Part shown: in pieces, positions 36,281 to 49,200 of the stretch
Numbering within the stretch: the stretch's first letter is position 1
Layout: every line of letters begins with the position of its first letter
Assembly (NCBI GenBank): GCA_963965975.1
Contig: OZ014411.1
Coordinates: forward strand, 10,671,501 to 10,735,500
DNA from: Xestospongia bergquistia
Taxonomy: Eukaryota; Porifera; Demospongiae; Haplosclerida; Petrosiidae
Length of the DNA stretch: 64,000 nucleotides
Direction: 5' to 3'
Position numbers and translations under genes: made by a program
Notes under the pieces: model-generated
Told to the model about the DNA's origin: nothing
Databases searched by the model: none
The model's input: the letters and a program-made list of their open reading frames with translations, nothing else

Positions 36281-36499
36281 ATGAATATATATATTCTGTT
36301 GTTTTGTATTGTCACATTGGATACATCTACGTGTACATCGTGTTTTCACTTGCAATTGGTTAATACAAAGTATTCAATTAGTTCTTATGATTGCTGTACC
36401 AACAATAATGTTGACTTTGAATCAATTTTAGTTATCACTCTAACATTAATTATTACAGAGTATGATAGATGCAGTGTTTGCTTAGCACCGAATAAATAA
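36281..36499 (+). CDS. Small secreted Cys-containing protein, hypothetical
   Basis: An ATG-initiated frame of about 72 residues begins with a good signal-peptide-like segment (MNIYILLFCIVTL) followed by Cys pairs (STCTSC, YDCC, RCSVC). A run of AATAAATAAA overlaps and follows the stop. Against it: short length, AT-rich composition and a second hydrophobic stretch (ILVITLTLII). It could be a single exon or chance. No homologue is recognised. Confidence 0.22.
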   Translation: MNIYILLFCIVTLDTSTCTSCFHLQLVNTKYSISSYDCCTNNNVDFESILVITLTLIITEYDRCSVCLAPNK

Positions 36500-39230
36500 A
36501 ACAAACTTGTTGTTAAAATGAAGCTGTGAAAAAGTCTGATGTTTTCAAACAATACATGATATGTTTGTTTTTCTAATCATGTTATAAAATTAATATTGTC
36601 TACTCTTATATTAGGACAAAAATATTCCTATACTCAAAGCATACCTTGTTTAATTTGAGAGGGCTGTACTTGTAATAAGTTCAATATAGCACAAACAACA
36701 TAAGATATCTAAAAAGAACTGGCTTATTTATGGAAATGATTGACTGTTGATAGAATGGAACTTTTAATATGATCATATATATATTGCATATATACAGAAA
36801 TACATTTGCAGTTTGACGGATAACAGTTTTATGAATTTAGCAGAACTGTAATCTATATAGCTATGTTATATTTCAGTACACAATGTATTAGTTGTGTAAC
36901 TAAAATTATGAAGCTGAAATAAAAATTGAGACAGGCCTATTGTAAATCAAGAGAGTTGGAGTTGTAAGTTCATGTACACAATGATACAATCACTTGTCAA
37001 TTGCTTAATTTGTGTATGTTCACTTGAATGGGCATGATTTCCTATAGTTCCATTTCTAATGACTGTGATTGGCTACTAGGTAGATTGCAGTTGAACTTTT
37101 ACTCCTATATTGCTCCTTTATTTTGTGTGTCACAAGTTATGAGAGATATCTGATTTTTCTCTTTGTCTCTCTTATTTTCTTCGTAACCTTATAGACATTC
37201 TCGGTGCCTAAGGTAAGAATCATATAAACCACATGATCTATAGTTTAAACCAAAACAGTTGTAACATTTGCCAAGCTGAGCTATTGCTCTTTAGATTTTT
37301 ATATTGTTGTCTCAAACCAAGGCTGTTATTGTGTTATTAATGTTATGTTTAGATCTTGTTACATAAGGATGCCTTGATATCTATCACCAAATGGCAATGG
37401 TCTGTTATCACTTAAGAAGCCTGAGACAACTGAGAGCTCCACAACTTTGTTCACTTTGTTTCATAATACAACCTTCAATTTGAATGTGGTGATGATATAT
37501 ACTAACTTCCTTAGCTCAACAGTCTACTCTCCATTACCTCCTGACTTATCCATCATTTTTGGTATTTGATGTCCTCAAGAAAAGGCTTGAATTCACATTA
37601 TGGAGGGTAGATAGATAATATGAGCTGACTCCACATTTTCGTCAATAACTGAAAGAGGCTGCTACATATCTCTCTGGTGGTCAAACACCAAGAACACTTG
37701 ATACTTAATCCCCTTCTTTCGATCTACTTTGAGTGAGTGAAGCGATGCATAATTTTTTCTAATGTTGATAGACTGAAGTAAAAAGAAGTCACTAGTCACA
37801 CAGTTTCATTTTCATCCTGAAGCTATAAACAGACCACAAATGGCAATAACTCATCCATTTTTGAATTATTTGAAGTTTTTGCAGCAAATTATCCAGCTCC
37901 ATTGTAGCTGTCTATCAAATAATAAGAGAAAATTTAAAGCATGAGACAATTACATTGCCATTTTTGACTTTTTAATTATTTATCAACTTATTTAATATTC
38001 ATTTCAGTTAGGACTTACAGAAGCATACATTCAGACAGAGAACATAATGACAATAGATTATAAATATATAAAAATATACAAAATAGAAAAATATAACAAA
38101 AAATAGCGTACGAACAATATTTGGTGAACCACTAATTACTCTGTTTAATCTCTTATTGTTTGACAATGAATGTATGTTCAAATCTCACAAGTTCTTCTCA
38201 AACAATAATACAATTTATTTTATGAATACAAAAAATCTTTAGTTTTGTCCGGCTCATGTCATAATGACACTCCTATGCATATTCACCTATATTGCTATAC
38301 AAACTTATTTCCTTTTTCAACTGCTCTTTTTTACTCTTTTCAACTGATGTACAAGTGATCTTTCAGATGTAGCACTTAATATGACAGTCTTACAATAATT
38401 TTTTATACATCATGCCATTTAGTTGATCCATTGGTAAATTTTCTTTTAGTTTCATTGTATTACTTGTATTACTATACAAGTACACTAATATTTCTTAATA
38501 ATATAATGATATATAATGATGTCACCATAGGGCAAGTTGTACCAAGAAGCATTCCCTTTTTTGTTTTGTCTTGAAATGAAATATTTGTTGTCAATAAAAT
38601 AATATTTCCAAGAGTGGAAATCTATTAAGTCATAGAAATATAAGCACTCAGATTTTCCACTATTGAAACAAATGTTAAAGTGAACAACAAAGATCACGAT
38701 AATAGAGATCAAAAGTAACAAATTAGCTATAGGTACAGTTATTATAGGGCATTTTAGTACAGTGTATGTTAATACTTGCTCATCCTCTATTCAAGCAAAC
38801 TCATCCGTTCCTAATGCTACTGCATAAAATGAAACAATTCAGCTACAATCATATAGTTCTGTATATATTATTACCTGTAGTCTACATATAACATGTTTAA
38901 ACTCAATCAAAGCTGTATGCTATACTATCTCCAATTTGAGAAGAACACTTGCTCAATATTATACCATTGGTTATAGGAATAAGTTAGAAAGAAATTGTTT
39001 GCACGATTCAATAGATCTTGGCACTTTGCAGATTATATATAATTCATAATTGTGGGCAAATTTGTATTCAAGTTCAATATTTTCACAAAACGTTTCTATA
39101 AAAATAGCATGAAACTGTATTACAAAAACTGAAAAGCCTAAAAACGAAAAATTATATAGTAAAAGTAAGGCCTAGGAATTAACAAAACTGCTTAAGGATT
39201 CTACTAAAATCAGTTCATTATTCATTAGTA
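36500..39230. other. Gene-free stretch
   Basis: 2.7 kb with no convincing coding frame; a 78-codon frame at 38485-38721 (minus) is low-complexity. No RNA gene or clear repeat was recognised. Confidence 0.35.
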
Positions 39231-39241
39231 CTTGAATCAGA

Positions 39242-40237
39242 TTAATCAGCCAATATTGCCTTATTGTTAATGACAATATTAGTTATCTCGTAGTACGGAA
39301 TAGTAATACGAGTACCACTGTTCATTCCTTCAGAGGCACCATAACCATGCACTCCAATAATTGTGTACACACCACTGTTGTCATAGTAGATAGGACTACC
39401 ACTGTTGCCATTAGAAGTATCACACTTGTACTTCAGACGCTTAGATTGAACTTGATCAAGAAGACAACTGGTACCATAGAGACACTGATTTGCGAGATCG
39501 TCCGGGTAGCCATAGACGTAGATAGTTGTTGAAGTAGCTGCAGGAGTTAATCCAGTTATGCTCATTGACACTGGAGAGTCACTATCCACAACGATCCAGG
39601 CAATATCATTTTCAGGGAGAGGATTGTTAATCCATGCCTTAATGGTAAATACGTTTGTCCAAGTATGCTTTGTCCCTTGATCTGGATTGCAGCCTTTGGC
39701 ACGATAGACATCCAAATTAGAGTACCATCCATTGTTGCTGTTATGGACACAATGACCTGCAGTGAGAACAACCTTTGGAGCTACAAATGTTCCAGTACAT
39801 CCGATAGCAATACGTCCAATGGCAGTGTAAGGAAAACTGTCTGGAACTTGTAGTTGACGTTGATCACTTCCAATGACGGAACGTTTCTCTGCCAGGTCCT
39901 CTAGTGAGTCTTCTAAAACCTTACGAAATTGACCCAAGGGACGTGAACCTAGTTCATTGTCTTTATCTTCTTTCGTGGAGAAGAGGCTTGCCACATCTTC
40001 TAGAGATCCAGTATATTCGTATCCATCTTTGGTCACCATAACGAGCCGAAGACTATCCAAGAATTCATCTGTGCCCTCAAGAGGTGCAGCTTTGTTACTG
40101 AATTTGACAGACATACCAATAATGCTTTTTATAGGAGAGAATCGAATCTTTTTTCCTTGATTTTGAGGTCGAGCATCTGTGGAACCCCAGAGGAGAACAG
40201 AGCTGGTCAACACAAATAAGATCATTGATACCATCAT
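39242..40237 (-). CDS. Secreted V8/trypsin-fold serine protease (S1)
   Basis: Intronless frame of 331 residues. A signal peptide covers residues 1-22. A propeptide of about 95 residues ends at a dibasic site (EKR, 117-119) before SVIGSDQR. The catalytic triad is visible: His162 in LTAGHC, Asp211 in ENDIAW and Ser279 in SNGNSGSP. Cys147 and Cys163 are placed to bridge the His loop (GCTGTFVAP...GHC). GNSGSP, together with the compact layout and the propeptide, resembles glutamyl-endopeptidase/V8-like and PRSS23-like S1 proteases rather than pancreatic trypsins. The coding region is clearly richer in G+C than its surroundings and lacks introns. A TATA box lies about 90 bases upstream. It is probably secreted as a zymogen activated by a furin- or trypsin-like cut. 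Confidence 0.85.
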   Translation of the reverse strand: MMVSMILFVLTSSVLLWGSTDARPQNQGKKIRFSPIKSIIGMSVKFSNKAAPLEGTDEFLDSLRLVMVTKDGYEYTGSLEDVASLFSTKEDKDNELGSRPLGQFRKVLEDSLEDLAEKRSVIGSDQRQLQVPDSFPYTAIGRIAIGCTGTFVAPKVVLTAGHCVHNSNNGWYSNLDVYRAKGCNPDQGTKHTWTNVFTIKAWINNPLPENDIAWIVVDSDSPVSMSITGLTPAATSTTIYVYGYPDDLANQCLYGTSCLLDQVQSKRLKYKCDTSNGNSGSPIYYDNSGVYTIIGVHGYGASEGMNSGTRITIPYYEITNIVINNKAILAD

Positions 40238-40325
40238 TGTAATTTGAAACTACTTGCAAAGAAGTGAATGACAGTTAATGGTATTAGTTGTAACAGCAGT
40301 CACTACTGCACTATAGTTGGTCTGC

Positions 40326-40334
40326 TTTTATATA
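40326..40334 (-). promoter_or_regulatory. TATA box of serine protease gene
   Basis: TATATAAAA on the minus strand, about 90 bases upstream of the ATG at 40237. This would leave a 5' UTR of about 60 bases. The match is strong and well placed. Confidence 0.55.
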
Positions 40335-40449
40335 CTCTTTTAGTGACATGATCTCTCACCGCTGTCGCAGAAATGTCATGTTGTCATGGTAACAACATGA
40401 TTCTTAAAGTAAGGTGTAGTAACTGATGGCACTGCTAATAGTATTGGGT

Positions 40450-41590
40450 CATATTAACACAACAATTTGTTATCGAGTTTCATTCCACTCCTTTTCAATG
40501 TGGTCATTGTAGGATAAATAAACAGACATCATACAATGTACATACAGTAATCTTATATGTACATAGCTAGTTTCATTAACTGATGACTCTAATTGTTTAC
40601 ACATTACTAGCAAACTTTGCATAGATTCCAAACTAAATTATGTACATGTATGACTATAACAGATGTCAGAACAGCTGCAGTACATAGAGGTGGATCATAT
40701 TAACATAACATTTTATTGTTTGGGTTTTGTATCACTCATTAGTTTTCCTTTTCTATGTTGTCAAGGTACGATATAATTAACCAGACATGGATAGACACAT
40801 TATCCCTATCTTATATTTCAATTAATTACAGTTATCTTATAACTGTCTAGAATTAATAGTTTGTTTCCTTACTCATTAAGTCATTTATGCATCATTTACA
40901 CGATAACTAGTCCTATTTTTATGATTGAGTGCGTGGCACTGACTTGTCTCACTACTATATTGATTAGTAATAATTTTAAAAGTGTAGGTTAACAGTGTCA
41001 GTGTCTATGGCATTTATAACCCAAGACCAGAAGGTACAAGGTCTATCAATACTATGTACAATAGTTTACATATAAGACCCAAAAATGCATACAAGTCGCA
41101 CGAGTGTTAAAAGACAATTTTGGCTACAAATGATATGTGTATTATCAGATGCCCAACTGTGTCAAGTAGCATTGTGAATACTTGATCATGTGAGTTTTGA
41201 TTAATAATACTATGGCACTATTCATGTTCTTCAACAAAAGGGTATATTTATAGTATGTAGTATGTATAGGGATGTCCTATTATAAATTCCATAGCACTAG
41301 TGACAACTCTCATGAGGCCCAGTATCCATGAGAACTCTTTTGTTAACTAATGAGACATTTCATAGCTGTGGCAACTAACTACAAGAATGTATACACCAAG
41401 TTATTAATGTATTAGTAAAAAATCATTTTCGTTTGTATATGTGTATCATCATGAAAGGACTAGTAAGCAGGTACAATATAATTATGTACAGGTTGTTAAG
41501 TCCATTGAGTGGCTATTGTAAACATATAGATTTACTATAGTTATGAAATATCATGAAATGCATTACTTATACCTATATACTAGCAACTAT
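40450..41590. repeat. Dispersed repeat debris
   Basis: Pieces around 40471-40540 and 40700-40800 share a word set (ATCACTCATTAGTTTTCCTTTT, AACCAGACAT) that is the inverse of parts of the array at 41590-43310. 41455-41530 matches the family at 34300 and 59960. No gene is visible. Confidence 0.4.
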
Positions 41591-43310
41591 TATAGTGTCT
41601 GTTATTTCTATACATGTGAAAAATCAAGTTTATAGTCAACATGATGTTTGCTAGTAGGTCAAATAAACAGTTAAAGTCATAATTTAGACAGCAACAATGA
41701 CTATTATTAATTTAAGTATATATGAGGAATGATAATGTGCTTTTATGTATGTTTACCAATTCATTCTAAACATCACTAGACAGAAAGGAAAACCAATGAA
41801 TGATATGAAACCCAAATAAGAAATTGAGTTAATTGACCCACCCCATATAATAGCAATTATTATAATACTGTTATTCCCATACATGTACACAATCAAGTTT
41901 AAAATTAACGTTTGCTAGTAGGTCAAATAAACAATTAGAGTCATAATGTAGACATGCAGCTTTGGTGACTATAAGTAATTTAGTTATAACAAACAATAAT
42001 GTGTTCTTATGTACATTGTGTGATGTCTGTTTACCAATCATAGCTATGTTGGACTACTGTACTGTCTAAAATAATGTCAATGTAAAGTTATGGTGGTGTC
42101 TAGCAAAAAATTCCTAATTCCCCATCAATACTCATTTGAGAATCACCTATAGATAATGTGGAGCAATTAAAGTATTTAGGCCTGTTGTTAACATTGAACC
42201 TTTCCTGGTCACCTCATGTTAAATTCATTTGCTCAAAAGCAAGATTATTTGGTGTAATATAATGAAAATACTAACATGACTACCTTATATATCAACAATA
42301 TGTCTCTTATGTTAGACATCATCTGAAATATGCTAGCCCAGTTTGGTGTCCTTATTTGAACAAATATGATCAATATTTACATGAAAAGTTTCAATTATTT
42401 GCTTGCAAGATACATTGATGGGACAACTACAACTACAACAGGGCACTATCAATCATACATGTCTCCCTCCCTATCTTCCATACCAAACTCTCTCTATTCA
42501 TTAATACCAAAGTGTATGTGTTATATACTACCAAGTATGGTATCTTACCAAAATATTGTTATATCTTCTCTTTGATCTTCTGGAGTCATTAGTCTTCTCA
42601 GTTGCATTTGCATTGCTAGGATATTATTTATTCATTCATTCTTACTCTCTTCAATAAGACTTTATACACAATTGCCAATAAATAATCAAACTATCTATTC
42701 TCAATTAACGTTTTTCTGTTGCCTTTACTAGTACTTAGGTGCACTTTGTTAGTCCTTTACTATTTGTATATTCACATGCTTTATTCCTGAATTTTTATCT
42801 AATAAAAACATCACCAAAGAGAAAAGGAAAACCAATAAGTGATATGAAACTAAAATCACAAGTTGTACACATTCTGTTAATATGATTGACCACTATATAG
42901 TCACAGTGCAGTAGCATATATAGCACTTGTTTTTGTGTACTAGCAAGACTACAAGTGATTTAGAAACCTCCAATGGAACAATATAATTAGTCAATTAACT
43001 ACATACATGGTGATCTGTATAAAGTCAAAGGACTATTAAAAAGTATAATATATTTTGTTATAACTACACATACGCAGAATCATGTTTAGAATCCATATGA
43101 CATTTGTTAGTAGGTCAAACAAACAAATAGTTGGAGTCATTAGTCTAGAAAGATGATGAAATTAATTAATTAGAAGTATAACGAGAGGATAATCACTCAC
43201 ATTGTAGGATGTCTGTTTATCAATCCTTACATCTCCATATACAAAAGGAAAACTAATGAGTGATATCAAAGTCAATAACAAATTGATGTATTTAGTTAAA
43301 TGACAGACTC
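41590..43310. repeat. Three diverged copies of an unclassified repeat
   Basis: Units of about 250-300 bases share GTAGGTCAAATAAACA, GTCTGTTTACCAATC and AAAGGAAAACCAAT..GTGATATGAAA. They start near 41590, 41850 and 43040. The middle unit is split by LINE-derived DNA at about 42042-42802, after which it resumes. The origin of the unit is unknown. Confidence 0.5.
42042..42802 (+). mobile_element. LINE reverse-transcriptase C-terminal remnant
   Basis: Plus-strand frames encode the end of a non-LTR reverse transcriptase: VEQLKYLGLLLTLNLSWSPH with CSKARLFG at 42150-42250, then YVRHHLKYASPVWCPYL at 42310-42360. Stops and frame changes disrupt it. The 3' end reads AATAAAAAC and abuts the resumed repeat unit, consistent with a 5'-truncated LINE insertion. 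Confidence 0.6.
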
Positions 43311-44440
43311 ACCACTATTAGCAGTGTATAGTGATTAGGTGTGTCATACAAACTTGAAGCATTATTATGTCCCATACTTTGCACTTATAGTAGAATCACC
43401 AACATCTTTAATAATAAATAACAAGTTCATTAATGATTATGGAGACAGTAGACATAATCATAATTGTGCATATTGAATTTTAAAGATAATAAATATTATT
43501 ATTAATATTGGAATGGTTTATCCAGGCCTCTTCCTTGAAATTTATTGAGAATTGTTATTACAACTGTGTCCTTCACTAAAATTGTCAATAATTTGCTAAA
43601 GTTCACTGTTCATTAAGAATGTTGTAATGGTAATTTAAATGTAAATAATTACATAATTATCTACTAGTAATGATAACAGTAATTGTGAAATGAGGTGATT
43701 AAATACTATAATTTCTTAATTACTAAGCTAATAATAAAGCTGTAACTGGATACTCTGGGTAGTATTAAGCTTATTGAACTGAGACGTGTTACAAGTAACA
43801 ACTGAAGCAAGACATTGACCATGCTCTTTCTTCTTACTATTGAGATAGTGACCTCTCTTAACAAGTAACAAGCTTGCTTTATTTGTTAGTAATAGTCAAT
43901 TTAGTTTTTGGAATTAATAGTAATTGTAATAGTAATAAGGTATATTGACATAATGATGATTGTTTCATGCATTGGTGATATTATTTGTAATGATAATAGG
44001 GTAATCATGATTTAATGGTAATTGTAATCACTACATAATAAATAAAGTAATTAACAGTAACCCTCCTGTTCATCATTGAGCACAGTAGTGCTTAATATAT
44101 AGGGATGCCATGGGAAAGAATGGCCTCTACATTCAATTTATACTGGCATTATGATAAACAACTCTATAATAGAGCTATTATATATATAGGCTTATTTGAG
44201 CACCCACTTATAATTACTTGAGTCTTAGGCATCTATCTTTGTTATAAAGAGTTTCTAAAGTAGAAAACCAGGAAGTAAAACTGTTCCATCTTCTTGTTTT
44301 TCCAGACTACCACAAAACTGAATGTCGCTCTTACAGTAATTGTAGAAGAATATAGTAAGCTGCTTGGGAAACGGCTACATAGCATCCTAACACATAATTC
44401 GAAATTGTTCACTTAATGGTTTCTATACCGTATGGTTGAT
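43310..44440. other. Gene-free AT-rich stretch
   Basis: Low-complexity segments rich in TAAT and GTAAT words (43600-44050). No gene was recognised. Confidence 0.35.
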
Positions 44441-44735
44441 AGTTTCGAGGGTCCAATATTTCACGGATAACAACTTAGTGCCTAAATTTCATATATAGAT
44501 TTCGAGGTATAAATGTGAACGTTCGCCGCGGAATAAACGTGTGCACGTATTTCCTTAGGCGAGCAACGATGGATATTTCTGTGTTGATTGAATGATTTAA
44601 AGTTGCCATATTTATAAAGATATTTAGGCTGTGAAACATTGGTTTGTTCTTTAAATGCTGGAAATATCTACGATCCTTTGCTGCTGCAATGATGTTCTCA
44701 CTTGCATATTTACCATAAATGGCTTCCTCCTTCAT
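44405..44735 (-). other. Unclassified interspersed ORF fragment
   Basis: An open frame of 86 codons (44735-44475) has the recurring word IPRR..FIPRN. Beyond its stop the same frame goes on with similar text (DPRNYQPYG). The local composition (CpG, CGCGG) differs from the surroundings, which suggests transposon-derived DNA. The family is not identified. Confidence 0.3.
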
Positions 44736-44969
44736 TGAATACTTACTATAAGGCTCTCTCTTCTTTTATTCTCCTTGATACAATGATCTTTCATATCGTT
44801 ATGCTTACTTAGTGATCAACACACAAATCCATATTCAAATCCAACATCAGGAACTAGAAAAGCGCAATTTCAATATAAACATTATAAACTCGTCCACTCC
44901 CACATATACAGAAGACTCAGCAATTAGATACAAAGCTCATCGTGACTGACTACTTATGTAGGGATTTTA

Positions 44970-45970
44970 ATGTGTGTTCATTCCTACTTTGTTTCTTCTT
45001 TTATTATTACCATAAATATGAATTTGTATAAAAGGACAAGCTTGGATGTCGTTCTACAGGAGGATAGAGAAATAAGATTGAAGAGTTGTAGAAGTAGAGG
45101 GTAATCAGAGGTCCAGAGTTTTATTGCAAAATGTTGAACTTTTTCCAATTTATTGATGTTAAGAATGGAATATGGATCCCAAACAGACGAGCTGTACATA
45201 ATGATGGGGAGGATTAATGTCAAGTACAATTTAATAAGAACGGAAGGAGAAGAGTTATGATAAAATTGACGATAGATGTAGCCAAGCAGTTTCTTGGCCT
45301 TAGAACAGGTTTCATTGATGTGAGTAGACCAGGAGAGATTAGAGGTTAAAGTAACATCTAGGTACTTAAATGAAGAGACTAATTCAAGAGGTGATTCATC
45401 AAGGAAAAGAGAAGGAAGAGTAGTAAAGGATGTAGGAGACTTTCTGGAAATGATCATGTATTTGGTTTTGGAGTGATTAATCATTAGGTGTTTAGATTTG
45501 ACCCAGGAAGAGAGAATATTAATGTTAGATTGTGCGAGTGGAAATTCGAGGAATGATTTGAAGGGACACGATAAAAGGATGTCGTCAGCATATAGGATGA
45601 TTAATGAAGTTGAGGAGAAAGGTAACTGGAATATGTCATTCACATACAAAATGAAGAGAAGTGGTCCAAGAATCGAGCCTTGAGGAACACCAGATAGGAC
45701 AGAGGACTTAGAAGAGGAACAGCCATGAACAACAACCTGCTGAGATCGAAGTGTGAGATAACTTTGAAGCCAAACGATAAGGTGATGAAGGATGTCAAGT
45801 GAAGAAACTACGTCAAGAAGGGGTTGATGTGGAACTGAGTCAAAAGCTTTAGTTAGATCAATAAAGGTTGCACAGATAGAGTAACTTTTATTCAGCTGAG
45901 TAAATCATTCATTAGTGGAAGTAATCAGGGCGGACTCTGTGGAATAACCAGGTCTAAAGCAGAACTGAGT
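44970..45970 (-). mobile_element. LINE reverse transcriptase, 5'-truncated
   Basis: The minus strand encodes the middle and end of a non-LTR reverse transcriptase: FRPGYSTESALI near 45950, ATFIDLTKAFDSVPH near 45850, GVPQGSILGPLLF near 45680, the catalytic YADDILLS near 45580, then SNLSWSTHI, CSKAKKLLGYIYR and the C-terminal region to TAA at 44984. One in-frame TGA occurs near 45900, where most relatives have Trp (TNE*FT); otherwise the frame is open. Endonuclease and 5' parts are missing. It is relatively young compared with the remnant at 42042, but inactive. Confidence 0.85.
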
Positions 45971-46028
45971 ACGAGTACCTCTCAGGTATTTTTGAGATTC
46001 TTAAAGATTCTAATTTGTATAATAATTG

Positions 46029-46072
46029 CTGAATGATCTTAGTAATTATATATGATTACTAAGATCATTCAG
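46029..46072. repeat. Perfect 18-bp inverted repeat, 8-base loop
   Basis: CTGAATGATCTTAGTAAT at 46029-46046 is the exact reverse complement of 46055-46072, around the loop TATATATG. It lies just beyond the 5' truncation point of the LINE remnant, within a repeat shared with about 47805-47885. Confidence 0.75.
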
Positions 46073-46159
46073 ATTTTATTATTAAGTCCATCCCTCTTAT
46101 AAAAACATGTTGATTGAAGTTAAAATTAATTTTAACATACTAAATTATAAATTGATCAC

Positions 46160-46165
46160 TTTATT
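46160..46165 (-). terminator. Polyadenylation signal of TIR/CARD-like gene
   Basis: AATAAA on the minus strand, about 55 bases after the stop codon at 46221. Good spacing. Confidence 0.5.
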
Positions 46166-46220
46166 CCAGTAAAGTATCATTTTTGCATTATCAAAAATAT
46201 ATTGGTACACAAGAACCATA

Positions 46221-49200
46221 TCATTTTCCTAAGGATTTCCTCATGTCAGCACCAATTTTATTTATAACATTGTCTTTAATTTTGTATTGAAGACAATCAC
46301 AAATCTTTCTTAGAAAATCATCTGGATTATCATTATTTTCTAACTTCATCTGCAAGTTGTCAACTAACAGATCTGCTTTGTCATGTGCTGTGCCAGTTAA
46401 AGTACGAACATCGTTCTTAATAGAGAATTCTATTAGAAAAGCAGAATGTAGCTCACTAGCAACACGGGGAGGGTCAGCTGCAAAAGCTCTACGAAGCTTA
46501 GCAGAGTAACTTTGAAATATTTTGAGTGAAACAGATTTATCTATAACATAAAAACTGATAGTTTTAAAACTTTTCACTTGAACTTACCACTGGATTGATG
46601 TGTCTCTGGTGTAGCTTCATTAGAAGTACCTATAACGGAAATAACTAAATTATTTATTAAAATGCTAAACAAATAAATAAAAATATTTTAGAACAAAAAT
46701 ATAATTGAAAAAATAATTCTATAATGGTTTTGGAAGATATTGAATTCATAATGAAATATTCACTAGAACTACAAAGATTGCATAATAAACAATAATAGTG
46801 TCAGTGAAAAATATAGCTATAGAATGTTAGAAATCTAAGCTAGTGAGAAGTTTTGTCTGTCATACAAGTGCATGTTGTTTTACTGCTCATGCTTAAGGTT
46901 AATAAAATTTATTGGCTACTATTTACATTAAAGATACAGTTTGCTCTTGAAAGTTGCATACAATGATATTTAAAAAAATGATGAAAACATACATATTGGA
47001 TATGACATTTAGATTTTTGAAAAAGAACTGATAGATAAATTATATACATGATTGTAATAGACTAAACTATAGTTTGTTATACTTGTATTAGTCATATTTT
47101 AATCAACCTCTTTTTGCCACTACCTTTAATTAAGTGAATGACAACAGAATGCAGATGAAGTTGATTTTTTGTAGAGACGTACATAATGACGTACTATAAT
47201 CACAGTTTAAATTGTTTGCTATGTTAATGATGTACATAGAAAAATTGCTTTGGATACTACATGGTTTATAAGACTCAACTTAAAAACCTACTCCGATTTT
47301 AAAGTGATTTATAAATATCCAATGGAGCAATCTGATAGGTCAGTTGATAACAAAAATGTATGGTAAAATAAGATGCATGGTTAAGAAAAATTAAGCCAGT
47401 ATACTAGTACAATACACACACTGTAAAATAGATCTATCCAATCCTTGATTTTTAAAGTTGCTTATAATACAGGAAGCATGCAATACTGCAAATAGTAAAC
47501 ATAACATTGCTGTCATCACTAAAATATACTGATTAGAATGCTACTTTTAATTTTAATTAATGGTTAGTTAATTAGTTTTAACTGATTAATAGTCATTTGA
47601 CATTCCTATCTAATACACAGAAACGTATTTGACATATTTACAATGTTTTTATTACTAAGACTGCACAGTTTGTGTACTTAAACAAATCTTCTCATGTTTA
47701 TTGTAGTAGTATGGATGTCCTATTAATCTACTCACATAACATCCTAGTATCCATCTGCTGTAACTAATGTGATATTAAACAACCTTGTCATTGTTTTGAC
47801 AGTTAAGAGTACGAGTACCTCTCAGGTAACTTTGAGATTCTTAAATATTCTACTTTGTATAACTACTAAGATTATTTAGCTGTATAAGAATTACTTATAG
47901 GTTATTCATCCAATATAATTCACTAATATTGCGTCATTTGGTGTCAATGATGTAGATAGTAAAGCCATGTTGTTTGTGGTTTGTTTATGCTCATAGCAAC
48001 ATTGCATTATGTAAGTGAAATAAAAGTTGTCTATATCATATACAGTGTGTGTCGCCTACTGAAGGATTCATCTTTGTTTTGGGAATTCTAGATTGACTTT
48101 AATATTTGAAATGTAAGTATTCAGCTGTTATATAAGCTAGGTAAGTGGCTATGTCACATAATGTCAAGTTGACTGTCAATCTAAAAGCAAAGAAGCTGCT
48201 TAGTCTTTATCAATTGTTGACTAACTAGATTTAAAACAGTGAATAACAGTTAATTAGTTAATTAACTTATGTGTATCATCTAGAATATCTGGTATTATCA
48301 GAAGTATGATTATTTATAATTATTCACATTTGTTGCTGCTTTATACTTATTGATGTTTTATACATACATATATTATTCAGACCTCTCATTAGACAGATTC
48401 TAACTTCATCATTGACCTCTAAATGTGCTAATGTCTAATATGTCATCTGTCACAGGCAAAGGAGTCCCTGTAGACATGATAATGTCAATTAAAACCAATG
48501 TTCATGATTGACCATAACTTTTATAAGGCTTTGTTTTCATGCTTACTTGTTTTACATTCTTTAGTAAGCGAAAGTAGATTAACGATCTTAAAATATCAAT
48601 TCATTTGTCTTTGCTTGTAAATTCAAGGATTACAAAATAAAACAGACATTAATTAATAATATATATTAAGATTTGCTAATGAAGGACAGCTGTACAAATT
48701 CAAACAAACAGGACTTACACAATATATGTTATATGTGTGTGTGTGCGTGTGTGTGTGTGTGTAAATCATGGTTCAGGGGTTTACATATGTATTATATAAA
48801 CCTAACAATGAGGGAATTTGAAATATATATATATATCGCTTAAAGATGGTAAATTACAAATCTCAAGTTGGAATGTTTATATAATGTATATAGACTAATG
48901 AAACATGATATGTCTGATGTAACGACATTCTTATTATTATTATTAACAACCAATGACATTATGAGGTAGGAGCAAATTGTTTATGCTCTCATGTTTTATA
49001 TTTTAAATATATAAACTTGCTAGCTAGAGGAGATTTTATATGTTATATAGAGCCAACACTCTTCGACTAGTAAACAATGTCATTGATAGATACCAGTCTG
49101 CTTATAAAGTCAGACATGTGCTCTTTTAGGAGACTATGATTTTGTATGCATAAATTAATTGTAGTCTGTAGAAAATTTATAACAGATAACATGACTTAAA

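Noticed and set aside
38485-38721. 78-codon minus-strand frame
   Set aside because: AT-driven composition with hydrophobic and aromatic runs, no start context and no homology recognised.
39347-40160. Several short plus-strand frames
   Set aside because: They are antisense shadows of the serine protease gene.
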